The notes beneath the pieces are model-generated. The model worked only from the letters and a program-made list of their open reading frames with translations, was not told the origin of the DNA and ran no database searches. A DNA stretch of 38,998 bases. It comes from Thermohalobaculum sp039033215. GTDB taxonomy: Bacteria > Pseudomonadota > Alphaproteobacteria > Rhodobacterales > Rhodobacteraceae. Within the stretch, counting starts at the first letter, position 1; every line of letters begins with the position of its first letter. Below, piece after piece: positions 31,942 to 38,998 of this stretch. The translations under genes and the position numbers were made by a program. The stretch spans positions 1 through 38,998 of the forward strand of contig JBCCDA010000031.1 of assembly GCA_039033215.1 (NCBI GenBank), in the 5' to 3' direction.

Positions 31942-32574
31942 ATGGCACAGCACCACCCGTCCAGCGACATCGTCGCGGACTATGCTTGTGGCTCCGCCAC
32001 ACCGGGAATGTCGCTGCTGATCGCAGCGCAAATGACCGGAGAACCGACAATTCGTGAGCGCGCCCGCGTGATCGAGGGCATCGGTGGCATGCTACTCGCG
32101 ACCGAAGACGCGGCGGAGATGAGCGTGGATGCACTCGACCGCACGCTGGAGGCGTTGGATGTGCCTGAGGTGGAGACGGCGGCAGACGACCGGTCGGGGC
32201 CCATACCGGCTGTGGTGCTCGACCAAATCGGCATGTCGTACGACGACATCCCGTGGCGTTTCATGCTTCCGGGTGTGTCGGGCTATGACTTCGAGGGCTT
32301 CGAGGGTGAGCACGTCTCCTTGCTGCGCGCGAAACCCGGGGCGAAGGTGCCAAAACACACGCATGCGGGTACGGAAGCGACCCTGGTGCTTCAGGGCGCG
32401 CTGTCCGATGACGGAATCGTCTATTCCAAGGGGGATGTTGCGATCAACGATGAGAGCGACGACCACCGTCCCGAGATCGTCGGGGACGAGATCTGCATCT
32501 GTCTGATCGTCCGGGAAGGCGATCTGAAGTTTACGGGCCGTCTTTCGCGGATTCTGAACGTGATCGGCGGATAG
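31942..32574 (+). CDS. ChrR-like cupin protein lacking the zinc anti-sigma motif
   Basis: Homologous in layout to ChrR, the zinc anti-sigma factor that inhibits RpoE until singlet oxygen is present. Its 210 residues start at MAQHHPSSD (31942), because the upstream ATG lies at the predicted -10. The N-terminal domain aligns with ChrR without gaps, but the ZAS ligands H31, C35 and C38 of R. sphaeroides ChrR become Q30, E34 and I37; only the first His (H5) remains. The C-terminal cupin keeps all four expected metal ligands: H139, H141, E145 and H175. No rpoE gene is adjacent. It may have become a sensor or enzyme rather than an anti-sigma factor. The next gene follows after four bases. Confidence 0.8.
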   Translation: MAQHHPSSDIVADYACGSATPGMSLLIAAQMTGEPTIRERARVIEGIGGMLLATEDAAEMSVDALDRTLEALDVPEVETAADDRSGPIPAVVLDQIGMSYDDIPWRFMLPGVSGYDFEGFEGEHVSLLRAKPGAKVPKHTHAGTEATLVLQGALSDDGIVYSKGDVAINDESDDHRPEIVGDEICICLIVREGDLKFTGRLSRILNVIGG

Positions 32575-32578
32575 CGAA

Positions 32579-33211
32579 ATGGACAGGCGCCAGCTTTTGG
32601 GGTTGGGGATCGCAGGGCTGCTTCCGCTGCCGGCGATCGCTGCAACATCGGCGTCTCGAAGCTTTCGCATTATCCGCGACGGGTCCGATATCGGCACTCA
32701 CACGCTGTCCGCCACCAAGGGTCCAAACGGGTTCGAGATCGACATCACCATCCGAATTGCGGTCAAGCTGCTCGGGATCACCGTCTACCGCTACGAGATG
32801 GACAACCGCGAGCTCTGGACGGGCGGCAACCTCCAGAACATCCAGAGCCGCGTGAACGACGACGGCACCGATGATTTTGTCACGGCGCGTCGCGAAAACG
32901 GCAAGCTGATGGTCGAAGGCTCATCTTTCACGGGCGAGGCTCCGGACGGGATTGCAACGACCAGCTACTACAACAAGGCATTCCTCGACCGCCGACCCTG
33001 GATGTCCACCCAGTCAGGCCGTCTGCTGAGCATCTCGATCGCCGAAGGCGGACCGAACGCCTACAAAGTCAGCGGGGATCTGGTCACAACGCTCGAGTAC
33101 GATGAGCGGGGCGAGTGGATCAACAGCCGGTTCGATGCCGGCGGCGAGGCAGCGTTCTACGAGATCACGAGGGAAAGCGGGCTTATCGGGGAACTCTGGG
33201 CCTCCGCGTGA
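32579..33211 (+). CDS. DUF6134-type exported protein
   Basis: A 210-residue protein whose N-terminus MDRRQLLGLGIAGLLPLPAIAA is a signal peptide with paired arginines, so Tat or Sec export to the periplasm. The body (SFRIIRDGSDIGTHTLS through VYRYEMDNRELWTGGNLQNI) is beta-rich and matches my memory of the DUF6134 family, whose role is unknown to me. It lies four bases after the chrR-like gene and overlaps the next gene by four bases (GTGA), so the three are one tightly coupled operon. Confidence 0.75.
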   Translation: MDRRQLLGLGIAGLLPLPAIAATSASRSFRIIRDGSDIGTHTLSATKGPNGFEIDITIRIAVKLLGITVYRYEMDNRELWTGGNLQNIQSRVNDDGTDDFVTARRENGKLMVEGSSFTGEAPDGIATTSYYNKAFLDRRPWMSTQSGRLLSISIAEGGPNAYKVSGDLVTTLEYDERGEWINSRFDAGGEAAFYEITRESGLIGELWASA

Positions 33212-34005
33212 GTGTATTCGACAAGATAGTGGCGCCGACCGATGGTTCGGCGTGGATCACGGGTGCGTCGGGCGGTATCGGTCGCGCAGTGGCGCTCAAG
33301 CTCGCTGGCAACGGCTGGACGGTTTTTGCGACCGCGCGCGGGGCGGCGGAACTGGACAAGCTGGCGGCCGAAAGCGAGACGCTGCCCGGCCGGATTGTTC
33401 CCAAACCCGGCGACGTGACGGACATGGACGGGATGGCTCAGGTCGTCGGCGAGATCACGGCGGAGGGCCCACTGGCCCTGACGATCCTTAACGCCGGGAT
33501 CTACAAGCCCATGCGGGCGCAAAACTTCTCGGCAAAGAACGCGCGACTGACGTTCGATGTGAACCTGACCGGCGTCTCGAACGGGCTGGCCCCGGTGCTG
33601 GAACACATGATTGCACGCAAGACAGGCCATATTGCGCTCGTGGCCTCCGTAGCAGGGTATCGCGGCCTTCCAGACGCGGCGGCGTACTCTGCGACCAAGG
33701 CCGGTCTGATCGCCATGGCGGAGGCGTTGGCGATGGATCTCGTCGATCTGGGCGTGCGGATCTCGGTGATCAACCCTGGCTTTGTCGAGACGCAGGCAAC
33801 CTCGGTCAACGATTTCGAGATGCCCATGCTGATGCAGCCCGAAGAAGCTGCGGAGGCGATTGTATCCGGGCTTGGGAAGCCGGGATTCGAGATCCGGTTC
33901 CCCTGGCAGTTCGCCGCTGTCCTGCGTCTTATCGGGCTCTTGCCCAACCGAGCGTACATCTGGGCGGTACGCAAGGCGCTGGGTTGGGACAAGATGGACC
34001 GCTGA
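33208..34005 (+). CDS. SDR-family oxidoreductase of the lipid island
   Basis: Short-chain dehydrogenase, 265 residues with a GTG start at 33208 overlapping the DUF6134 stop. TGASGGIG at residues 18-25 binds the cofactor, LNAG follows, and YSATK is the active site. The longer frame to 33115 is rejected because it runs through the DUF6134 gene. The C-terminal hydrophobic part (FPWQFAAVLRLIGLLPNRAYIWAVR) suggests membrane association, as in lipid-acting SDRs. It is the third gene of the operon with the RpoE-type promoter. From memory the R. sphaeroides RpoE regulon contains an SDR gene of this kind beside its CFA-like methyltransferase. Its substrate here is unknown. Confidence 0.88.
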   Translation: MSVFDKIVAPTDGSAWITGASGGIGRAVALKLAGNGWTVFATARGAAELDKLAAESETLPGRIVPKPGDVTDMDGMAQVVGEITAEGPLALTILNAGIYKPMRAQNFSAKNARLTFDVNLTGVSNGLAPVLEHMIARKTGHIALVASVAGYRGLPDAAAYSATKAGLIAMAEALAMDLVDLGVRISVINPGFVETQATSVNDFEMPMLMQPEEAAEAIVSGLGKPGFEIRFPWQFAAVLRLIGLLPNRAYIWAVRKALGWDKMDR

Positions 34006-34012
34006 GTCAGAC

Positions 34013-35320
34013 TTACTCGAAGACCGCCGCCTCCTCGGAGTCGACCGCCGTCCGATCGAGCGGGAAGTCCCACATCAGCCAGACGGCCCAGAGCTTCAGC
34101 GCTATCGGCACCCCAGCATAGAGCCAGACCAGAACACCGAGCGTGAACGGCTCGTTGTCGGCGCCGCCACTGAAACCGGCAAAGCCAAGCACAATCAGCG
34201 CGAGGCCCGAAGACAAGGCAAGCGCCGCCTTCGTCACAACCTGCCAGATCGCGAAGAAGAGCCCCGCCCGCGCAGCCCCTGTGCGCCGCGTGTCAAGCTC
34301 CACCACATCCGCCTGGATCGCGGGTGGCAGGGACAGATCCGCGCCAAAGGCGAGGCCCGTGAGGATGGAGATCGCCAGAAACTGTACCGCGTCACCCGGG
34401 CCAAGCGTCAACGCCCACGCGAAGATCGCGCACGCCCACAGCATCGCGACACCCCACGCCCGGTGTTTGCTGGTGCGGCCTGCCAGCCAGCTCCAGAACG
34501 GCACCGCCAGTATGGCCGCAAGGAAGTAGGACAGAAGCGAGGCCGCAGCGACCGGAACGCCACCCAGCATCTCGTCACCCGCCATCAAGTAGTCGGCGAC
34601 GAAGAACAGAAATAACGTCACCGGCAGGCCATTGGCCGCCCCGTTCACGAACCAGGCAGCCAGCAAGCAGCGAAACGGGGCGTTGGCCTTCATGGCCTCC
34701 CAGCCGTCGGCCACGCTGATCTTGCGGGCCGAGACCGCGCGATCAGGCACACGCCAAAGGGCAACCAGGACACCGATCGGAAGGGCAACCATCACGCAGA
34801 GGGCCAGCGCACGCAAACCGGCACCACCTTCGCCTGCCTGGAAGTAGAGCACCGTCGCCGCCAGCGTACCGACAAGCACCACGCTCTCCCGCCAGGCGGT
34901 CACCCGGGTCCGGCCGGTGTAATCGGGCGCAATCTCGGCACCCCAAGCTGCGTAGGGCGTCTGCGCCATCGTCCAGCCGAGAGTGACAATGAAAAGCCAG
35001 AAGGCAGCATGGGCAAGCCCCGCGCCCTCGGGCGGCACGAACGCTTGCCACGTCCCCAGCAGAATGACCGGCACCGACAGCACGAGCCATACGCGTCTGC
35101 GCCCCCAACGCTCGGGAGTTCTGTCGGAGATCCAGCCGATGGCGGGGTCAGAGACCGCGTCGAACATCCGGATCGCGATCCAGACAGCCCCGAGAGCGGC
35201 GACATCGACACCAATGCTCTCGTAGTAGGGCGTGACGTAGGTGAAGAGCGGCAGATACAGCACCGCCAACGCGAACGCTGGCAGGGCATATGCGAACAAT
35301 GTCTGTCTGCTCAGCGACAT
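34013..35320 (-). CDS. GPH-type MFS transporter
   Basis: A 435-residue inner-membrane carrier of the glycoside-pentoside-hexuronide:cation symporter group. Segments: VWIAIRMFDAVSDPAIGWISDRTPERWGRRRVWLV, typical of MFS_2 (the DP..G..SDRT motif with the basic loop), and about twelve helices. It converges on the SDR with seven bases between stops. In this island the substrate could be a lipid or lipid precursor, as MFS_2 members include lipid carriers; this is inference. Confidence 0.88.
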   Translation of the reverse strand: MSLSRQTLFAYALPAFALAVLYLPLFTYVTPYYESIGVDVAALGAVWIAIRMFDAVSDPAIGWISDRTPERWGRRRVWLVLSVPVILLGTWQAFVPPEGAGLAHAAFWLFIVTLGWTMAQTPYAAWGAEIAPDYTGRTRVTAWRESVVLVGTLAATVLYFQAGEGGAGLRALALCVMVALPIGVLVALWRVPDRAVSARKISVADGWEAMKANAPFRCLLAAWFVNGAANGLPVTLFLFFVADYLMAGDEMLGGVPVAAASLLSYFLAAILAVPFWSWLAGRTSKHRAWGVAMLWACAIFAWALTLGPGDAVQFLAISILTGLAFGADLSLPPAIQADVVELDTRRTGAARAGLFFAIWQVVTKAALALSSGLALIVLGFAGFSGGADNEPFTLGVLVWLYAGVPIALKLWAVWLMWDFPLDRTAVDSEEAAVFE

Positions 35321-35369
35321 GGCGGGGAGGTGGCTCGGCGCGCGGCCGCTTCAAGACCCCGCCGCGACG

Positions 35370-35855
35370 TCAGGCCTTCCCCGCTCGTTTCTCGCGAAAC
35401 AACACAAGCACCCAGTGGAGGAGTTCGGTGGCGACACCCACCGCGGCGCTCGAGCCAAGCACGATCATCAGCAACGCAAAGCTGCCGTAGTAGCCCGTGA
35501 GCGGATAGACCGTATCGCTGACCACGGATAGTACGCCGTCGAAAGAGTGGATGGTCTCGGTCTCGAACCCCTTCACGATTTCCCGGGCCACGCACAGCAA
35601 CGCACCGAAGAAGAGCGCCAGGACACCCGCCCAAACTCCGTTGGCAAAGGCGACGATGAAGCCCCAACCTTGCCGAATCGCGAGGTTGAAATAGCCGGAG
35701 ATGGCAGCCGCCAGGGGAAGCAGCTCCAGCATTTGCGGAAACGCCCGCACCAGATTATCGGCCTCACCCCGTGACACTGCCCAACTGGCCGCCCATGCAA
35801 GGAGAACAGCGCATATAACCCGATACAGAAGCAATCCCTGCCAGCCCCCGTTCAC
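35370..35855 (-). CDS. Small membrane protein, TrgA-like
   Basis: A 161-residue protein with four hydrophobic helices at roughly residues 8-26, 43-60, 66-92 and 122-150. The loop FETETIHSFDGVLSVVSDTV joins the last two. The overall helix pattern and length recall TrgA-type proteins of Rhodobacteraceae (linked to tellurite resistance), but conserved residues are few and I hold this weakly. It begins 51 bases after the CFA-like gene and precedes the GPH transporter, so it is in the same minus-strand block. Confidence 0.65.
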   Translation of the reverse strand: MNGGWQGLLLYRVICAVLLAWAASWAVSRGEADNLVRAFPQMLELLPLAAAISGYFNLAIRQGWGFIVAFANGVWAGVLALFFGALLCVAREIVKGFETETIHSFDGVLSVVSDTVYPLTGYYGSFALLMIVLGSSAAVGVATELLHWVLVLFREKRAGKA

Positions 35856-35906
35856 TGGTTGAACACATGCTTAACGGTCTGGTTGTTAGGTTACAGGCTG
35901 CCTCAA

Positions 35907-37115
35907 CTAGGCGGGGCGGCGCAAGGTCATTTGAGTGACGTCGCAGGTGCCACCGGCAAAACACGCCGCACAGCTTGCCAGGTAGAAGTTCCACATACGC
36001 CGGAACCGGTCATCAAAACCCAGCTTCGCAACGTTGTCCCAGCGTGCGTTAAAGCTGTCGTACCACTCGCGCAGGGTGCGTGAGTAGTCCTCGCCGAACT
36101 CCAGGGATCCCCCATACACGAGCCCCTGTTGTTCGGCGGCGCGACGTGCGGCAGACGGCGCCGCGAGCATCCCCCCCGGAAATATGTACTTCTGGACGAA
36201 GTCTGTCGACCGCCGGTAGCTGTCGAACAGCGCCTCCGCGATCGTTATCATCTGGATTGACGCCGCCGCACCAGGTTTCAGCCGATCGAAGACAGAACTG
36301 AAGTAGGTGGGCCAATACCGCTCGCCCACGGCTTCGAACATCTCGATCGAGGCGATCCCGTCATAGGTGCCCCGCTCGTCGCGGTAGTCGCGCATCACGA
36401 TCTCGGCGCGTTCGGCGAGACCGGCTTCGAACAGGCGTTTGCGGGCGAAGTCATGTTGCTCGCGCGACAACGTCAGGCCAGTGACATAGGCACCGCGTTC
36501 ACGGATGGCGTATTCGGCGAACCCGCCCCAGCCGCAGCCGATCTCGAGCAGGTGATCACCGTGGCTCACCCCCATACGGTCACAGATCGAGGCGTACTTG
36601 TTCTGCTGTCCCTGCTCCAGCGTCTCACCCTGCCCCGAGAACAGTGCGGACGAGTACGTCATCGAGGGGTCCAGCCACAACCTGTAGAAATCGTTGCCAA
36701 GGTCGTAGTGGTGCGAGATGTTCCGCCGTGAGCCCCGCTTGGTATTGGCCCGAAGCCAGTGGCGCAACCGCTCATAGGCCCGCACCAGCCCGGCGCCAGG
36801 AAATCCAGCCGAGATCTTCTCGTTGTTCATCAGCGCAACGTCCAGGAGGGCACGCAGGTCGGGGCTGTCCCACCAGGCATCCATGTAGGCCTCGGCAAAC
36901 CCCAACTCGCCATCCCTGACAATCCGGCCAAAGAGCGCGGAGTTGTTCACCGTGAAATGCCCATCCGGACCGGGTTCCGAGCCCTGGGCACGGAACGTTC
37001 GGCCATCAGGCAGGGTGAAGGACATGCTGCCATAGCGGATCTGTTTCAGGATGCTGAAAACAGTCTCACACCAGCGCGGCAAATCCGGCTGTCCCGTCGT
37101 CGTCTCGAACGCCAT
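35907..37115 (-). CDS. CFA-synthase-like phospholipid methyltransferase
   Basis: A SAM-dependent methyltransferase of 402 residues, acting on unsaturated acyl chains of membrane phospholipids. Residues 135-160 (HHYDLGNDFYRLWLDPSMTY then YSSALF) and the SAM loop LEIGCGWGGFA at 189-200 are clear. IEMFEAVGERYW supplies the conserved Glu region, and KYIFPGGML follows. Two E. coli cyclopropane synthase active-site positions differ: the Cys of YSCAYW is Ser (YSSALF), and the HTIG histidine region reads QMITI. This suggests methylation without cyclopropane ring formation, as in the furan fatty acid pathway. It neighbours DUF1365 and amine oxidase genes. Product identity remains inferred. Confidence 0.88.
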   Translation of the reverse strand: MAFETTTGQPDLPRWCETVFSILKQIRYGSMSFTLPDGRTFRAQGSEPGPDGHFTVNNSALFGRIVRDGELGFAEAYMDAWWDSPDLRALLDVALMNNEKISAGFPGAGLVRAYERLRHWLRANTKRGSRRNISHHYDLGNDFYRLWLDPSMTYSSALFSGQGETLEQGQQNKYASICDRMGVSHGDHLLEIGCGWGGFAEYAIRERGAYVTGLTLSREQHDFARKRLFEAGLAERAEIVMRDYRDERGTYDGIASIEMFEAVGERYWPTYFSSVFDRLKPGAAASIQMITIAEALFDSYRRSTDFVQKYIFPGGMLAAPSAARRAAEQQGLVYGGSLEFGEDYSRTLREWYDSFNARWDNVAKLGFDDRFRRMWNFYLASCAACFAGGTCDVTQMTLRRPA

Positions 37116-37154
37116 CGCGCCCCGTCACTCTCTTACCCAACCCCGTGGGATCAA

Positions 37155-37997
37155 TTAATCGGAAATCTCGCCAGGTTTCCAGCCAAACGTGGCTGCGATC
37201 CTATGGCGCAGCGATGGTGTCGTCATGTCGGGGTCCGGATAGGGCCCACGATAGGGCCGAAAGCGCGCGCCTTTCAGCGCCAGCCGCAGGGCCTGCCAGT
37301 GAATGGCGGCGAAAACCTTCAACGTCATCAGCGGGTGTCGCAGCCACTGGCCGAGCAACGCCCGGTCGCTCAGCGGGCGGCGCACCCCCGACTGCGTGGC
37401 GATCAACCAGGGGCCTGTGGCATCGTGCTGGCGGATCTTCAACGCAAGCCTCTCCCCGGGGGGTCTGATCGTGAAGCGGTAGGTCTGATCCATCGCGATG
37501 AAGGGCGAGACGTAGAACGCCTTGTCGACCTGGTGGCGGGCCGCGCCGTCGTCTTGCGGGGCGATCGGCACGACGTAGGGATGCTGGTCGCCAAAGGTGT
37601 TCTTCACCTCGTAGACGATCGAGGTCACCCGCCCGTCGGCATCCTCGCAATAGTACACCGAGAGCGGATTGAAGACGTAGCCAAGGATCCGGGGGAAGGC
37701 GAGGACCCGGATCCGTGCCGGGGCAGGCAACCCGTGTTCGGCCAGCCGTGCCTCGACCCAGGGCCTGAGGTCCGATCCGTCGCGCGGCCCGTGGTCGCGT
37801 TGATGAAAGGACATGAGACCGAAGCGATCGAGCCGAAGCAGGCGCAAGGCCCCGAACGTCTCTTTCAACCGGTCGATGTCCAACAGCATCGTGAAGACGC
37901 GATATCGGAACTTGTGGGCGAACGGTGTGAGCCGCATGTGCATCACATGGCCCTGATAGAGGCACCCGCCAGAGTACGGATCTTCACTCAGCGGCAT
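37155..37997 (-). CDS. DUF1365 protein
   Basis: A 280-residue protein of the DUF1365 family: LYQGHVMHMRLTPFAHKFRYRVF near the N-terminus, then FPRILGYVFNPLSVYYCED, the hallmark segment, and EVKNTFGDQHPYVVP. It overlaps the end of the amine oxidase gene by 14 bases, so they are co-translated. The trio amine oxidase, DUF1365 and CFA-like methyltransferase is widespread in bacteria, which indicates a shared step in acyl-chain modification; the reaction of DUF1365 itself is not known to me. Confidence 0.92.
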   Translation of the reverse strand: MPLSEDPYSGGCLYQGHVMHMRLTPFAHKFRYRVFTMLLDIDRLKETFGALRLLRLDRFGLMSFHQRDHGPRDGSDLRPWVEARLAEHGLPAPARIRVLAFPRILGYVFNPLSVYYCEDADGRVTSIVYEVKNTFGDQHPYVVPIAPQDDGAARHQVDKAFYVSPFIAMDQTYRFTIRPPGERLALKIRQHDATGPWLIATQSGVRRPLSDRALLGQWLRHPLMTLKVFAAIHWQALRLALKGARFRPYRGPYPDPDMTTPSLRHRIAATFGWKPGEISD

Positions 37998-38998
37998 GCA
38001 GCACCTTGGGTGACAACGGTGCGCCCGTGTCCTTCACCCAGGCAGGTCGCGAGCCCAGCGCCTCGGCGACCCGAAGCCCCGAGCGCAGACCATCCTCGTG
38101 GAAGCCATAGCCCAGCCAGGCCCCGGCGAACCAGACGCCGCCACGCCCCTGCACGTCATCGATCACTTTCTGTCCGATGAAGCTGGCCCGATCGAACAGC
38201 GGATGATCATAGGTGAATTCGGCATGTGTCAGGGCGGCGTCCGGCTCGCGCGTAGGGTTCAGACTGACGAACAACGGCCTGTCCTCGCGAATGCCCTGCA
38301 GACGGTTCATCCAGTAGCTCACGGGAGCCGGACGCTCGTTGTCGCCGTTTGCCAGGAAGTTCCAGCTTGACCACACGCGGCGGCGCTTGGGCATGAGCGC
38401 CGGATCGGAATGCAGAACCGCCCGGTTCACAGACGTCCGGAACGGCGCCAATGCCGCGGCCTGCTCCCTATCCGGCGAACTCAGAAGACCACGTGCCACG
38501 GGGCCGTGCGTTGCGATCACCACCTGATCGAACGTCTCTTGTGTGCCGTCGGCAAACCGTACCAGCGGGCACGCGGAAGCCTGGTCCACCGCCACGACCT
38601 CGCGGCCGATCATCGCGCGCGGACCCAGTCGGGCGACCAGCCGGCTGACATATTCCCGCGACCCACCGTCGACCGTTCGCCAACGCTGTGCCGGATCCAG
38701 CCCCGTCATCAGATCGTGATTCACAAAGAAGCGCACGAAGCTTTCGGCCGGAAAGTGCATGACATCCGCAAGACAGGTCGACCAGATCGCCCCACCCATC
38801 GGCAGCAGGAAGCGATCCTGGAACCAGGTCGAGAAGCGCCGCTGCACCAGCCAGTCACCGAGGCTCTGCCCTTCCAACTGACCGCTGGCCAGATCCTTTG
38901 GTGCCACCCGTGTGAACCGGAGGATCTCGGAGAACGTCTTGAGGAACCGCGGATCCATCACACGCCAGCGCTGGGCGAAGATCTTCGAGATGCTGTCG
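37984..38998 (-). CDS. FAD-dependent amine oxidase-like protein, cut by the right window edge
   Basis: The C-terminal part, 337 codons, of a flavin amine oxidase/COG2907-type protein. The reading frame is open to the window end, so the GxGxxG FAD fold must lie outside. Visible segments: PMGGAIWSTCLADVMHFPAESFVRFF, DGGSREYVSRL, then VVIATHGPVARGLL. The C-terminal FAD signature follows: GVWFAGAWLGYGFHEDGLRSGLRVAEAL. It lies upstream of, and overlaps, the DUF1365 gene. A role in acyl-chain oxidation or desaturation, next to the methyltransferase, is inferred from context. Confidence 0.9.
   Translation of the reverse strand, partial: DSISKIFAQRWRVMDPRFLKTFSEILRFTRVAPKDLASGQLEGQSLGDWLVQRRFSTWFQDRFLLPMGGAIWSTCLADVMHFPAESFVRFFVNHDLMTGLDPAQRWRTVDGGSREYVSRLVARLGPRAMIGREVVAVDQASACPLVRFADGTQETFDQVVIATHGPVARGLLSSPDREQAAALAPFRTSVNRAVLHSDPALMPKRRRVWSSWNFLANGDNERPAPVSYWMNRLQGIREDRPLFVSLNPTREPDAALTHAEFTYDHPLFDRASFIGQKVIDDVQGRGGVWFAGAWLGYGFHEDGLRSGLRVAEALGSRPAWVKDTGAPLSPKVLHAAE

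Overview
The window reads as chromosomal DNA of a GC-rich alphaproteobacterium, most likely a Rhodobacteraceae (Roseobacter/Rhodobacter-type) member. The reasons are the 1221-residue B12-dependent ribonucleotide reductase, the TRAP transporter, a ChrR-type protein with an RpoE-type (TGATCC) promoter, and a cluster of cyclopropane-synthase-like methyltransferase, DUF1365 and amine oxidase genes. No rRNA, tRNA, CRISPR array or insertion sequence was recognised.

Layout. 1-3050: the start of a gene leaving the left edge, a 108-aa protein and a 754-aa class II ribonucleotide reductase, all on the minus strand. 3182-6834: a yjb-type exopolysaccharide locus (yjbH, yjbF, and a convergent yjbE-like gene). 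7065-8332: divergent rRNA pseudouridine synthase and tadA. 8411-13030: a GntR/FCD regulator divergent from an SDR dehydrogenase and a dctPQM TRAP transporter, with a perfect palindromic operator between them. 13160-14562: a UbiH-like flavoprotein and a 73-aa protein preceded by a CRP-consensus site. 14804-18469: the second, 1221-aa class II reductase. 18912-19912: a small ABM-like gene and a YafY-type regulator. 19929-25645: metabolic, transport and editing genes (GNAT, sseA, sugar isomerase, EamA, AlaX, AA_synth) and an unrecognised protein with a phospholipase-A2-like motif. 25658-31720: a large MscS channel, an orphan methyltransferase, cysK and a GGCT-Nudix fusion. 31882-38998: a candidate singlet-oxygen/lipid-modification island.

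How the genes work together. Both reductases are class II, so dNTP supply here would work with or without oxygen but would depend on adenosylcobalamin. Each has a promoter overlapped by a pair of NrdR-like boxes set exactly 31 bp apart, and each has a DnaA-like box upstream. The right end combines a ChrR-like cupin protein (zinc anti-sigma motif lost, no rpoE beside it, RpoE-type promoter in front), a DUF6134 protein and an SDR, converging on a minus-strand block of GPH transporter, small membrane protein, CFA-like methyltransferase, DUF1365 protein and amine oxidase. From memory, a set of this kind in Rhodobacter sphaeroides belongs to the RpoE/ChrR singlet-oxygen response and is linked to furan fatty acid formation. 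I regard this island as the most interesting part of the window.

Limits: all family assignments come from motif reading without database searches. NrdR, DnaA, CRP, GntR and RpoE sites are matched to remembered consensus sequences.
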